The translations under genes were made by a program, and so were the position numbers. Shown one piece after another: positions 41,834 to 56,100 of a DNA stretch of 64,000 nucleotides. The notes beneath the pieces were generated by a model that saw only the letters and a program-made list of their open reading frames with translations, was not told where the DNA came from and ran no database searches. This stretch comes from Cherax quadricarinatus (lineage: Eukaryota > Arthropoda > Malacostraca > Decapoda > Parastacidae): NCBI RefSeq assembly GCF_038502225.1, contig NC_091303.1, positions 28,105,135 through 28,169,134 on the forward strand, read 5' to 3'. The stretch's first letter is position 1, and the number at the start of each line of letters is the position of its first letter.

Positions 41834-43486
41834 GTGGTCCAGGTTCAGAGCACTGACCACCTGGTCCAGTGGTCCAGTTTCAGAGCACTGACCACCTGGT
41901 CCAGTGGTCCAGGCTCAGAGCACTGACCACCTGGTCCAGTGGTCCAGGTTCAGAGCACTGACCACCTGGTCCAGTGGTCCAGTTTCAGAGCACTGACCAC
42001 CTGGTCCAGTGGTCCAGGCTCAGAGCACTGACCACCTGGTCCAGTGGTCCAGGTTCAGAGCACTGACCACCTGGTCCAGTGGTCCAGGTTCAGAGCACTG
42101 ACCACCTGGTCCAGTGGTCCAGGCTCAGAGCACTGACCACCTGGTCCAGTGGTCCAGGCTCAGAGCACTGACCACCTGGTCCAGTGGTCCAGGCTCAGAG
42201 CACTGACCACCTGGTCCAGTGGTCCAGGCTCAGATCACTGACCACCTGATCCAGTGGTCCAGGTTCAGAGCACTGACCACCTGGTCCAGTGGTCCAGGTT
42301 CAGAGCACTGACCACCTGGTCCAGTGGTCCAGGTTCAGATCACTGACCACCTGGTCCAGTGGTCCAGGTTCAGAGCACTGACCACCTGGTCCAGTGGTCC
42401 AGGTTCAGAGCACTGACCACCTGGTCCAGTGGTCCAGGTTCAGAGCACTGACCACCTGGTCCAGTGGTCCAGGCTCAGAGCACTGACCACCTGGTCCAGT
42501 GGTCAAGGTTCAGAGCACTGACCACCTGGTCCAGTGGTCCAGGCTCAGAGCACTGACCACCTGGTCCAGTGGTCCAGACTCAGAGCACTGACCACCTGGT
42601 CCAGTGGTCCAGGTTCAGAGCACTGACCACCTGGTCCAGTGGTCCAGGCTCAGAGCACTGACCACCTGGTCCAGTGGTCCAGGCTCAGAGCACTGACCAC
42701 CTGGTCCAGTGGTCCAGGTTCAGAGCACTGACCACCTAGTCCAGTGGTCCAGGTTCAGAGCACTGACCACCTGGTCCAGTGGTCCAGGTTCAGAGCACTG
42801 ACCACCTGGTCCAGTGGTCCAGGTTCAGAGCACTGACCACCTGGTTCAGTGGTCCAGGTTCAGAGCACTGACCACCTGGTCCAGCGGTCCAGGTTCAGAG
42901 CACTGACCACCTGGTCCAGTGGTCCAGGTTCAGAGCACTGACCACCTGGTCCAGTGGTCCAGGTTCAGAGCACTGACCACCTGGTTCAGTGGTCCAGGTT
43001 CAGAGCACTGACCACCTGGTCCAGCGGTCCAGGTTCAGAGCACTGACCATCTGGTCCAGTGGTCAAGGTTCAGAGCACTGACCACCTGGTCCAGTGGTCC
43101 AGGTTCAGAGCACTGACCACCTGGTCCAGTGGTCCAGGTTCAGAGCACTGACCACCTGGTCCAGTGGTCCAGGTTCAGAGCACTGACCACCTGGTCCAGT
43201 GGTCCAGGATCAGAGCACTGACCACCTGGTTCAGTGGTCCAGGTTCAGAGCACTGACCACCTGGTCCAGTGGTCCAGGTTCAGAGCACTGACCACCTGGT
43301 CCAGTGGTCAAGGTTCAGAGCACTGACCACCTGGTCCAGGTTCTGAGCACTGACCACCTGGTCCAGTGGTCCAGGTTCAGAGCACTGACCACCTGGTCCA
43401 GTGGTCAAGGCTCAGAGCACTGACCACCTGGTCCAGTGGTCCAGGTTCAGAGCACTGACCACCTGGTCCAGTGGTCCAGGTTCAGA
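41834..43486. repeat. Minisatellite J, 35-bp unit, about 47 copies
   Basis: The unit is AGTGGTCCAGGTTCAGAGCA then CTGACCACCTGGTCC. Each unit contains GACCAC, an 8-base spacer and GTGGTC, so each can fold as a 6-bp stem. Main variants are GGCTC/GGTTC and GGTCAAGG. It abuts minisatellite K. Confidence 0.96.
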
Positions 43487-46400
43487 GCCACACTCCAACA
43501 CCTACCTGCACCTCAGTACTGCCACACGACAACACCTACCTGCACCTCAGTACTGCCACACTACAACACCTACCTGCACCTCAGTACCACCACACCACAA
43601 CACCTACCTGCACCTCAGTACTGCCACACTACAACACCTACCTGCACCTCAGTACTGCCACACGACAACACCTACCTGCACCTCAGTACCACCACACTAC
43701 AACACCTACCTGCACCTCAGTACTGCCACACTACAACACCTACCTGCACCTCAGTACCACCACACCACAACACCTACCTGCACCTCAGTACCACCACACC
43801 ACAACACCTACCTGCACCTCAGTACTGCCACACTCCAACACCTACCTGCACCTCAGTACTGCCACACTACAACACCTACCTGCACCTCAGTACTGCCACA
43901 CTACAACACCTACCTGCACCTCAGTACTGCCACACTACAACACCTACCTGCACCTCAGTACTGCCACACTCCAACACCTACCTGCACCTCAGTACTGCCA
44001 CACTCCAACACCTACCTGCACCTCAGTACCACCACACTACAACACCTACCTGCACCTCAGTACCACCACACTACACCTACCTGCACCTCAGTACCACCAC
44101 ACCACAACACCTACCTGCACCTCAGTACCACCACACCACAACACCTACCTGCACCTCAGTACTGCCACACTCCAACACCTACCTGCACCTCAGTACTGCC
44201 ACACTACAACACCTACCTGCACCTCAGTACCACCACACCACAACACCTACCTGCACCTCAGTACCACCACACTACAACACCTACCTGCACCTCAGTACTG
44301 CCACACTCCAACACCTACCTGCACCTCAGTACTGCCACACGACAACACCTACCTGCACCTCAGTACTGCCACACTACAACACCTACCTGCACCTCAGTAC
44401 CACCACACCACAACACCTACCTGCACCTCAGTACTGCCACACTACAACACCTACCTGCACCTCAGTACCACCACACCACAACACCTACCTGCACCTCAGT
44501 ACCACCACACTACAACACCTACCTGCACCTCAGTACTGCCACACTACAACACCTACCTGCACCTCAGTACCACCACACCACAACACCTACCTGCACCTCA
44601 GTACCACCACACTACAACACCTATCTGCACCTCAGTACCACCACACTACACCTACCTGCACCTCAGTACCACCACACCACAACACCTACCTGCACCTCAG
44701 TACCACCACACCACAACACCTACCTGCACCTCAGTACCACCACACCACAACACCTACCTGCACCTCAGTACTGCCACACTACAACACCTACCTGCACCTC
44801 AGTACCACCACACCACAACACCTACCTGCACCTCAGTACCACCACACTACAACACCTACCTGCACCTCAGTACTGCCACACTACAACACCTACCTGCACC
44901 TCAGTACTGCCACACTACAACACCTACCTGCACCTCAGTACTGCCACACCACAACACCTACCTGCACCTCAGTACTGCCACACTACAACACCTACCTGCA
45001 CCTCAGTACCACCACACCACAACACCTACCTGCACCTCAGTACCACCACACTACAACACCTACCTGCACCTCAGTACTGCCACACTACAACACCTACCTG
45101 CACCTCAGTACTGCCACACTACAACACCTACCTGCACCTCAGTACCACCACACTACAACACCTACCTGCACCTCAGTACCACCACACTACAACACCTACC
45201 TGCACCTCAGTACTGCCACACTACAACACCTACCTGCACCTCAGTACTGCCACACGACAACACCTACCTGCACCTCAGTACTGCCGCACTACAACACCTA
45301 CCTGCACCTCAGTACCACCACACTACAACACCTACCTGCACCTCAGTACCACCACACTACAACACCTACCTGCACCTCAGTACCACCACACTACAACACC
45401 TACCTGCACCTCAGTACTGCCACACTACAACACCTACCTGCACCTCAGTAGTGCCACACTACAACACCTACCTGCACCTCAGTAACGCCACACTACAACA
45501 CCTACCTGCACCTCAGTACTGCCACACTACAACACCTACCTGCACCTCAGTAGTGCCACACTACAACACCTACCTGCACCTCAGTACTGCCACACTACAA
45601 CACCTACCTGCACCTCAGTAATGCCACACTACAACACCTACCTGCACCTCAGTAACGCCACACTACAACACCTACCTGCACCTCAGTACCACCACACCAC
45701 AACACCTACCTGCACCTCAGTAACGCCACACTACAACACCTACCTGCACCTCAGTAACGCCACACTACAACACCTACCTGCACCTCAGTACCACCACACC
45801 ACAACACCTACCTGCACCTCAGTACCACCACACCACAACACCTACCTGCACCTCAGTACCACCACACCACAACACCTACCTGCACCTCAGTAACGCCACA
45901 CTACAACACCTACCTGCACCTCAGTAACGCCACACTACAACACCTACCTGCACCTCAGTACCACCACACCACAACACCTACCTGCACCTCAGTAACGCCA
46001 CACTACAACACCTACCTGCACCTCAGTAACGCCACACTACAACACCTACCTGCACCTCAGTACTGCCACACTACAACACCTACCTGCACCTCAGTACCAC
46101 CACACTACAACACCTACCTGCACCTCAGTACTGCCACACTACAACACCTACCTGCACCTCAGTACTGCCACACTACAACACCTACCTGCACCTCAGTAAC
46201 GCCACACTACAACACCTACCTGCACCTCAGTACTGCCACACTACAACACCTACCTGCACCTCAGTACTGCCACACTACAACACCTACCTGTATTGCCACA
46301 CTACAACACCTACCTGCACCTCAGTACTGCCACACTACAACACCTACCTGCACCTCAGTAACGCCACACTACAACACCTACCTGCACCTCAGTAACGCCA

Positions 46401-47166
46401 CACTACAACACCTACCTGCACCTCAGTACCACCACACCACAACACCTACCTGCACCTCAGTAACGCCACACTACAACACCTACCTGCACCTCAGTACCAC
46501 CACACCACAACACCTACCTGCACCTCAGTAACGCCACACGACAACACCTACCTGCACCTCAGTACCACCACACCACAACACCTACCTGCACCTCAGTAAC
46601 GCCACACTACAACACCTACCTGCACCTCAGTAACGCCACACTACAACACCTACCTGCACCTCAGTACCACCACACCACAACACCTACCTGCACCTCAGTA
46701 ACGCCACACTACAACACCTACCTGCACCTCAGTAACGCCACACTACAACACCAACCTGCACCTCAGTACTGCCACACTACAACACCTACCTGCACCTCAG
46801 TACCACCACACTACAACACCTACCTGCACCTCAGTACTGCCACACTACAACACCTACCTGCACCTCAGTACCACCACACTACAACACCTACCTGCACCTC
46901 AGTACTGCCACACTACAACACCTACCTGCACCTCAGTACTGCCACACTACAACACCTACCTGCACCTCAGTACTCAGTACTGCCACACTACAACACCTAC
47001 CTGCACCTCAGTACTGCCACACTACAACACCTACCTGCACCTCAGTACTGCCACACTACAACACCTACCTGCACCTCAGTACTGCCACACTACAACACCT
47101 ACCTGCACCTCAGTACTGCCACACTACAACACCTACCTGCACCTCAGTACTGCCACACTACAAACA
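43487..47166. repeat. Minisatellite K, 34-bp unit, about 108 copies
   Basis: The unit is ACAACACCTACCTGCACCTC then AGTACTGCCACACT. Frequent variants are TACCACCACACC and, only from about 45,480 rightward, TAACGCCACACT. Two units near 44,070 and 44,645 lack 3 bp. One irregular unit lies near 46,290. C-rich on the plus strand. All three plus frames are open over 2 kb by composition. Confidence 0.97.
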
Positions 47167-47187
47167 CCTACAGTACTGCAACACCTA

Positions 47188-50100
47188 GTGTTGATGATGG
47201 GGAGGGTGTTGATGATGGTGAGGGTGTTGATGATGGTGAGGGTGTTGATGATGGTGAGGGTGTTGATGATGGTGAGGGTGTTGATGATGGGGAGGGTGTT
47301 GATGGGGAGGGTGTTGATGATGGGGAGGGTGAGTGGTGAGGGTGTTGATGATGGGGAGGGTGTTGATGATGGGGAGGGTGTTGATGATGGTGAGGGTGTT
47401 GATGATGGTGAGGGTGTTGATGATGGTGAGGGTGTTGATGATGGTGAGGGTGTTGATGATGGTGAGGGTGTTGATGATGGTGAGGGTGTTGATGATGGGG
47501 AGGGTGTTGATGATGGTGAGGGTGTTGATGATGGTGAGGGTGTTGATGATGGTGAGGGTGTTGATGATGGTGAGGGTGTTGATGATGGTGAGGGTGTTGA
47601 TGATGGTGAGGGTGTTGATGATGGTGAGGGTGTTGATGATGGTGAGGGTGTTGATGATGGTGAGGGTGTTGATGATGGTGAGGGTGTTGATGATGATGTT
47701 GGATGAGGGTGTTGATGATGGTGAGGGTGTTGATGATGGTGAGGGTGTTGATGATGGGGAGGGTGTTGATGATGGTGAGGGTGTTGATGATGGTGAGGGT
47801 GTTGATGATGGTGAGGGTGTTGATGATGAGGGTGTTGATGATGGTGAGGGTGTTGATGATGGGGAGGGTGTTGATGATGGGGAGGGTGTTGATGATGATG
47901 ATGATGGATGATGGGGAGGGTGTTGATGATGAGGGTGGTGAGGGTGTTGATTGAGGGTGTTGATGGTGAGGGTGTTGATGGTGAGGGTGTTGATGATGGG
48001 GAGGGTGTTGATGATGGGGAGGGTGTTGATGATGGGGAGGGTGTTGATGATGGTGAGGGTGTTGATGATGGGGAGGGTGTTGATGATGGGGAGGGTGTTG
48101 ATGATGGGGAGGGTGTTGATGATGGGGAGGGTGTTGATGATGGTGAGGGTGTTGATGATGGGGAGGTTGATGATTGAGGGTGTTGATGATGGGGAGGGTG
48201 TTGATGATGGTGAGGGTGTTGATGATGGGGAGGGTGTTGATGATGGTGAGGGTGTTGATGATGGTGAGGGTGTTGATGATGGGGAGGGTGTTGATGATGG
48301 GGAGGGTGTTGATGATGGTGAGGGTGTTGATGATGGTGAGGGTGTTGATGATGGTGAGGGTGTTGATGATGGTGAGGGTGTTGATGATGAGGGTGTTGGG
48401 AGGGTGTTGATGATGGTGAGGGTGTTGTTGTTGATGGTGAGGGTGTTGATGATGGGGAGGGTGTTGATGATGGTGAGGGTGTTGATGATGGTGAGGGTGT
48501 TGATGATGGTGAGGGTGTTGATGATGTTGATGGGAGGGTGTTGATGATGGTGAGGGTGTTGATGATGGTGATGATGGGGAGGGTGTTGATGATGGTGAGG
48601 GTGTTGATGATGGGGAGGGTGTTGATGATGGGGAGGGTGTTGATGATGGGGAGGGTGTTGATGATGGTGAGGGTGTTGATGATGGGGAGGGTGTTGATGA
48701 TGGTGAGGGTGTTGATGATGGTGAGGGTGTTGATGATGGTGAGGGTGTTGATGATGGGGAGGGTGTTGATGATGGGGAGGGTGTTGATGATGGTGAGGGT
48801 GTTGATGGTGAGGGTGTTGATGATGGTGAGGGTGTTGATGATGGTGAGGGTGTTGATGATGGTGAGGGTGTTGATGATGGTGAGGGTGTTGATGATGGTG
48901 AGGGTGTTGATGAGGGTGTTGATGGTGAGGGTGTTGATGATGGTGAGGGTGTTGATGGTGAGGGTGTTGATGATGGGGAGGGTGTTGATGATCGGGAGGG
49001 TGTTGATGATGGTGAGGGTGTTGATGATCGGGAGGGTGTTGATGATGGTGAGGGTGTTGATGATGGTGAGGGTGTTGATGATCGGGAGGGTGTTGATGAT
49101 GGTGAGGGTGTTGATGATCGGGAGGGTGTTGATGATGGTGAGGGTGTTGATGATGGTGAGGGTGTTGATGATGGTGAGGGTGTTGATGATGGTGAGGGTG
49201 TTGATGGTGAGGGTGTTGATGATGGTGAGGGTGTTGATGATGGTGAGGGTGTTGATGATGGTGAGGGTGTTGATGATGGTGAGGGTGTTGATGATGGGGA
49301 GGGTGTTGATGATGGTGAGGGTGTTGATGATTGATGATGGGGAGGGTGTTGATGATGGTGAGGGTGTGAGGGTGTTGATGATGGTGAGGGTGTTGATGAT
49401 GATGAGGGTGTTGATGATGGTGAGGGTGTTGATGATGGTGAGGTTGATGATGGTGAGGGTGTTGATGATGGTGAGGGTGTTGATGATGGGGAGGGTGTTG
49501 ATGATGGGGAGGGTGTTGATGATGGTGAGGGTGTTGATGATGGTGAGGGTGTTGATGGTGAGGGTGTTGATGATGGGGAGGGTGTTGATGATGGGGAGGG
49601 TGTTGATGATGGGGAGGGTGTTGATGATGGTGAGGGTGTTGATGATGGGGAGGGTGTTGATGATGGGGAGGGTGTTGATGATGGGGAGGGTGTTGATGAT
49701 TGATGATGGGGAGGGTGTTGATGATGGGGAGGGTGTTGATGATGGGGAGGGTGTGATGATGTTGATGATGGTGAGGGTGTTGATGATGGTGAGGGTGTTG
49801 ATGATGGTGAGGGTGTTGATGATGGTGAGGGTGTTGATGATGGGGAGGGTGTTGATGATGGGGAGGGTGTTGATGATGGGGAGGGTGTTGATGATGGTGA
49901 GGGTGTTGATGATGGTGAGGGTGTTGATGATGGGGAGGGTGTTGATGATGGTGAGGGTGTTGATGATGGTGAGGGTGTTGATGATGGTGAGGGTGTTGAT
50001 GATGGTGAGGGTGTTGATGATGGTGAGGGTGTTGATGATGGTGAGGGTGTTGATGATGGGGAGGGTGTTGATGATGGGGAGGGTGTTGATGATGGTGAGG

Positions 50101-53100
50101 GTGTTGATGATGAGGGTGTTGGTGAGGGTGTTGATGATGGTGAGGGTGTTGATGATGGGGAGGGTGTTGATGATGGGGAGGGTGTTGATGATGGGGAGGG
50201 TGTTGATGATGGGGAGGGTGTTGATGATGGGGAGGGTGTTGATGATGGGGAGGGTGTTGATGATGGGGAGGGTGTTGATGGATGATGATGAGGGTGTTGG
50301 TGAGGGTGTTGATGATGGTGAGGGTGTTGATGATGAGGGTGTTGATGATGGGGAGGGTGTTGATGATGGGGAGGGTGTTGATGATGGGGAGGGTGTTGAT
50401 GATGGTGAGGGTGTTGATGATGGGGAGGGTGTTGATGATGTTGAGGGTGTTGATGATGGTGAGGGTGTTGATGATGGTGAGGGTGTTGATGATGGTGAGG
50501 GTGTTGATGATGGGGAGGGTGTTGATGATGGTGAGGGTGTTGATGATGGTGAGGGTGTTGATGGTGAGGGTGTTGATGGTGAGGGTGTTGATGGGGAGGG
50601 TGTTGATGATGGTGAGGGTGTTGATGATGGTGAGGGTGTTGATGATGGTGAGGGTGTTGATGATGGTGAGGGTGTTGATGATGATGGTGAGGGTGTTGAT
50701 GATGGTGAGGGTGTTGATGATCGGGAGGGTGTTGATGATGGTGAGGGTGTTGATGATGGTGAGGGTGTTGATGATGGTGAGGGTGTTGATGATGGTGAGG
50801 GTGTTGATGATGGTGAGGGTGTTGATGATGGGGAGGGTGTTGATGATGGTGAGGGTGTTGATGATGGTGAGGGTGTTGATGATGGTGAGGGTGTTGATGA
50901 TGGTGAGGGTGTTGATGATGGTGAGGGTGTTGATGATGGTGAGGGTGTTGATGATGGTGAGGGTGTTGATGATGGTGAGGGTGTTGATGATGGTGAGGGT
51001 GTTGATGATGGTGAGGGTGTTGATGATGGTGAGGGTGTTGATGATGGTGAGGGTGTTGATGATGGTGAGGGTGTTGATGATGGGGAGGGTGTTGATGATG
51101 GTGAGGGTGTTGATGATGGTGAGGGTGTTGATGATGGTGAGGGTGTTGATGATGGGGAGGGTGTTGATGATGGGGAGGGTGTTGATGATGGTGAGGGTGT
51201 TGATGATGGTGAGGGTGTTGATGATGGTGAGGGTGTTGATGATGGTGAGGGTGTTGATGATGGTGAGGGTGTTGATGATGGTGAGGGTGTTGATGATGGT
51301 GAGGGTGTTGATGATGGTGAGGGTGTTGATGATGGTGAGGGTGTTGATGATGGTGAGGGTGTTGATGATGGGGAGGGTGTTGATGATGGGGAGGGTGTTG
51401 ATGATGGTGAGGGTGTTGATGATGGGGAGGGTGTTGATGATGGTGAGGGTGTTGATGATGGGGAGGGTGTTGATGATGGTGAGGGTGTTGATGATGGGGA
51501 GGGTGTTGATGATGGTGAGGGTGTTGATGAAGGAGAGGGTGTTGATGATGGTGAGGGTGTTGATGATGGTGAGGGTGTTGATGATGGGAGGGTGTTGATG
51601 ATGGTGAGGGTGTTGATGATGGTGAGGGTGTTGATGATGGTGAGGGTGTTGATGATGGTGAGGGTGTTGATGATGGTGAGGGTGTAGATGATGATGGATG
51701 ATGATGGTGAGGGTGTTGATGATGGTGAGGGTGTTGATGATGGTGAGGGTGTTGATGATGGTGAGGGTGTTGATGATGGTGAGGGTGTTGATGATGGTGA
51801 GGGTGTTGATGATGGGGAGGGTGTTGATGATGGTGAGGGTGTTGATGATGGTGAGGGTGTTGATGATGATGATGAGGGTGTTGATGATGGTGAGGGTGTT
51901 GATGATGGTGAGGGTGTTGATGATGGTGAGGGTGTTGGTGAGGGTGTTGATGATGGGGAGGGTGTTGATGATGGTGAGGGTGTTGATGATGGTGAGGGTG
52001 TTGATGATGGTGAGGGTGTTGATGATGGGGAGGGTGTTGATGATGGTGAGGGTGTTGATGATGGGGAGGGTGTTGATGATGGTGAGGGTGTTGATGATGG
52101 TGAGGGTGTTGATGATGGTGAGGGTGTTGATGATGGGGAGGGTGTTGATGGTGAGGGTGTTGATGATGGTGAGGGTGTTGATGATGATGATGGTGAGGGT
52201 GTTGATGATTGAGGGTGTTGATGATGAGGGTGTTGGATGAGGGTGTTGATGATGGTGAGGGTGTTGATGATGGTGAGGGTGTTGATGATGGTGAGGGTGT
52301 TGATGATGGGGAGGGTGTTGATGATGGGGAGGGTGTTGATGATGGTGAGGGTGTTGATGATGGGGAGGGTGTTGATGATGGGGAGGGTGGATGAGGGTGT
52401 TGATGATGGGGAGGGTGTTGATGATGGGGAGGGTGTTGATGATGGGGAGGGTGTTGATGATGGGGAGGGTGTTGATGATGGGGAGGGTGTTGATGATGGG
52501 GAGGGTGTTGATGATGGGGAGGGTGTTGATGATGGGGAGGGTGTTGATGATGGGGAGGGTGTTGATGATGGGGTGTTGATGATGGGGAGGGTGTTGATGA
52601 TGGGGAGGGTGTTGATGATGATGATGGGGAGGGTGTTGATGATAGGGAGGGTGTTGATGATGGGGAGGGTGTGATGATGAGGGTGTTGATGATGGGGAGG
52701 GTGTTAATGATGGGGAGGGTGTTGATGATGGTGATTGTGTTGATGATGGTGAGGGTGTTGATGATGGTGAGGGTGTTGATGATGGGGAGGGTGTTGATGA
52801 TGGGGAGGGTGTTGATGATGGGGAGGGTGTTGATGATGGGGAGGGTGTTGATGATGGGGAGGGTGTTGATGATGGTGAGGGTGTTGATGATGGTGAGGGT
52901 GTTGATGATGGTGAGGGTGTTGATGATGGTGAGGGTGTTGATGATGGTGAGGGTGTTGATGATGGTGAGGGTGTTGATGATGGGGAGGGTGTTGATGATG
53001 GGGAGGGTGTTGATGATGGTGAGGGTGTTGATGTTGATGATGGTGAGGGTGTTGATGATGGTGAGGGTGTTGATGATGGTGAGGGTGTTGATGATGGTGA

Positions 53101-56100
53101 GGGTGTTGATGATGGTGAGGGTGTTGATGATGGTGAGGGTGTTGATGATGGTGAGGGTGTTGATGATGGTGAGCGGGTTGATGATGGGGAGGGTGTTGAT
53201 GATGGGGAGGGTGTTGATGATGGGGAGGGTGTTGATGATGGGGAGGGTGTTGATGATGGGCAGGGTGTTGATGATGGGCAGGGTGTTGGTGATGGGGAGG
53301 GTGTTGATGATGATGGGGAGGGGGTTGTTGATGATGGGGAGGGTGTTGATGATGGGGAGGGTGTTGATGATGGGGAGGGTGTTGATGGGGAGGGTGTTGA
53401 TGATGGTGAGGGTGGTGATGGGGATGATGATGGTGAGGGTGTTGATGAGGGTGGATGGTGAGGGTGTTGATGATGGGGAGGGTGTTGATGATGGTGAGGG
53501 TGTTGATGATGGTGAGGGTGTTGATGATGGTGAGGGTGTTGATGATGGTGAGGGTGTTGATGGGGAGGGTGTTGATGATGGTGAGGGTGTTGATGATGGG
53601 GAGGGTGTTGATGATGGTGAGGGTGTTGATGATGGGGAGGGTGTTGATGATGGTGAGGGTGTTGATGATGGTGAGGGTGTTGATGATGGGGAGGGTGTTG
53701 ATGATGGGGAGGGTGTTGATGATGGGGAGGGTGTTGATGATGGGAGGGTGTTGATGATGGGGAGGGTGTTGATGATGGGAGAGTGGATGATGGGGAGGGT
53801 GTTGATGATGGGGAGGGTGTTGATGATGGGGAGGGTGTGATGATGATGGGGAGGGTGTTTATGATGGGGAGGGTGTTGATGATGGTGAGGGTGTTGATGG
53901 TGATGATGGGTGAGGGTGTGATGATGATGGTGAGGGTGTTGATGATGGGGAGGGTGTTGATGATGGTGAGGGTGTTGATGATGGTGAGGGTGTTGATGAT
54001 GGGGAGGGTGTTGATGATGGGAGGGTGTTGATGATGGGTGAGGGTGTTGATGATGGGGAGGGTGTTGATGATGGGGAGGGTGTTGATGATGGGGAGGGTG
54101 TTGATGGAGAGGGTGTTGATGATGGGGAGGGTGTTGATGATGGGAGGGTGTTGATGATGGGGAGGGTGTTGATGATGGGGAGGGTGTTGATGATGGGGAG
54201 GGTGTTGATGATGGGGAGGGTGTTGATGATGGGGAGGGTGTTGATGATGGTGAGGGTGTTGATGATGGGGAGGGTGTTGATGATGGGGAGGGTGTTGATG
54301 ATGGGGAGGGTGTTGATGATGGGGAGGGTGTTGATGATGGGGAGGGTGTTGATGATGGGGAGGGTGTTGATGATGGGGAGGGTGTTGATGATGGTGAGGG
54401 TGTTGATGATGGGGAGGGTGTTGATGATGATGATGAGGGTGTTGATGATGGGGAGGGTGTTGATGATGGTGAGGGTGTTGATGATGGGGAGGGTGTTGAT
54501 GATGGGTGAGGGTGTTGATGATGGGGAGGGTGTTGATGATGGGGAGGGTGTTGATGATGGGGAGGGTGTTGATGATGGGGAGGGTGTTGATGATGGGGAG
54601 GGTGTTGATGATGGGGAGGGTGTTGATGATGGGGAGGGTGTTGATGATGGTGGGAAGGTGTTGAGGGTGTTGATGGTGAGGGTGTTGATGATGGGGAGGG
54701 TGTTGATGATGTGTGAGGGTGTTGATGATGGTGAGGGTGTTGATGATGGTGAGTTGATGTGTTGATGATGGGGAGGGTGTTGTTGAGGGTGTTGATGGGA
54801 GATGATGGTGAGGGTGTTGATGATGGGAGGGTGTTGATGATGAGGGTGGATGATGGTGAGGGTGTTGATGATGGTGGGGTTGTTGTTGATGGGGAGGGTG
54901 TTGATGATGGGGAGGGTGTTGATGATGGTGAGGGTGTTGATGATGGTGAGGGTGTTGTGTTGATGATGGGGAGGGTGTTGATGATGGTGAGGGTGTTGAT
55001 GGGGAGGGTGTTGATGATGGTGGGGAGGGAGGGTGTTGATGATGGGGAGGGTGTTGATGATGGGGAGGGTGTGATGATGATGGGGAGGGTGTTGATGATG
55101 GGGAGGGTGTTGATGATGGGGAGGGTGTTGATGATGGGGAGGGTGTTGATGATGGGGAGGGTGTTGATGATGGGGAGGGTGTTGATGATGGGGAGGGTGT
55201 TGATGATGGGGAGGGTGTTGATGATGGGGAGGGTGTTGATGATGGTGAGGGTGTTGATGATGGGGAGGGTGTTGATGATGGGGAGGGTGTTGATGATGGG
55301 GAGGGTGTTGATGATGGGGAGGGTGTTGATGATGGGGAGGGTGTTGATGATGGGGAGGGTGTTGATGGGGAGGGTGTTGATGATGGAGAGGGTGTTGATG
55401 ATGGGGAGGGTGTTGATGATGGGGAGGGTGTTGATGATGGTGAGGGTGTTGATGATGGGGTGTTGATGAGGGTGTTGATGATGAGGGTGTTGATGATGGT
55501 GAGGGTGTTGATGATGGTGAGGGTGTTGATGATGGGGAGGGTGTTGATGATGGTGAGGGTGTTGATGATGGTGAGGGTGTTGATGGTGAGGGTGTTGATG
55601 ATGGGGAGGGTGTTGATGATGGGGAGGGTGTTGATGATGGTGAGGGTGTTGATGATGGTGAGGGTGTTTGATGATGAGGGTGTTGATGATGGTGAGGGTG
55701 TTGATCGGGATGGTGTTGATGATGGTGAGGGTGTTGATGATGGGGAGGGTGTTGATGATGGTGAGGGTGTTGATGATGGTGAGGGTGTTGATGATGGGGA
55801 GGGTGTTGATGATGGGGAGGGTGTTGATGATGGTGAGGGTGTTGATGATGGGGAGGGTGTTGATGATGGGGAGGGTGTTGATGATGGTGAGGGTGTTGAT
55901 GATGGTGAGGGTGTTGATGATGGGGAGGGTGTTGATGATGGTGAGGGTGTTGATGATGGGGAGGGTGTTGATGATGGGGAGGGTGTTGATGATGGGGAGG
56001 GTGTTGATGATGGGGAGGGTGTTGATGATGAGGGTGTTGATGATGAGGAGGGTGTTGATGATGGGGAGGGTGTTGATGATGGGGAGGGTGTTGATGATGG

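Noticed and set aside
43401..45893. Three ~700-codon plus-strand frames from the 34-bp array
   Set aside because: All three phases are open and encode the same text in rotation (YLHLST, HLPAPQ, PTCTSV), which is a composition effect.
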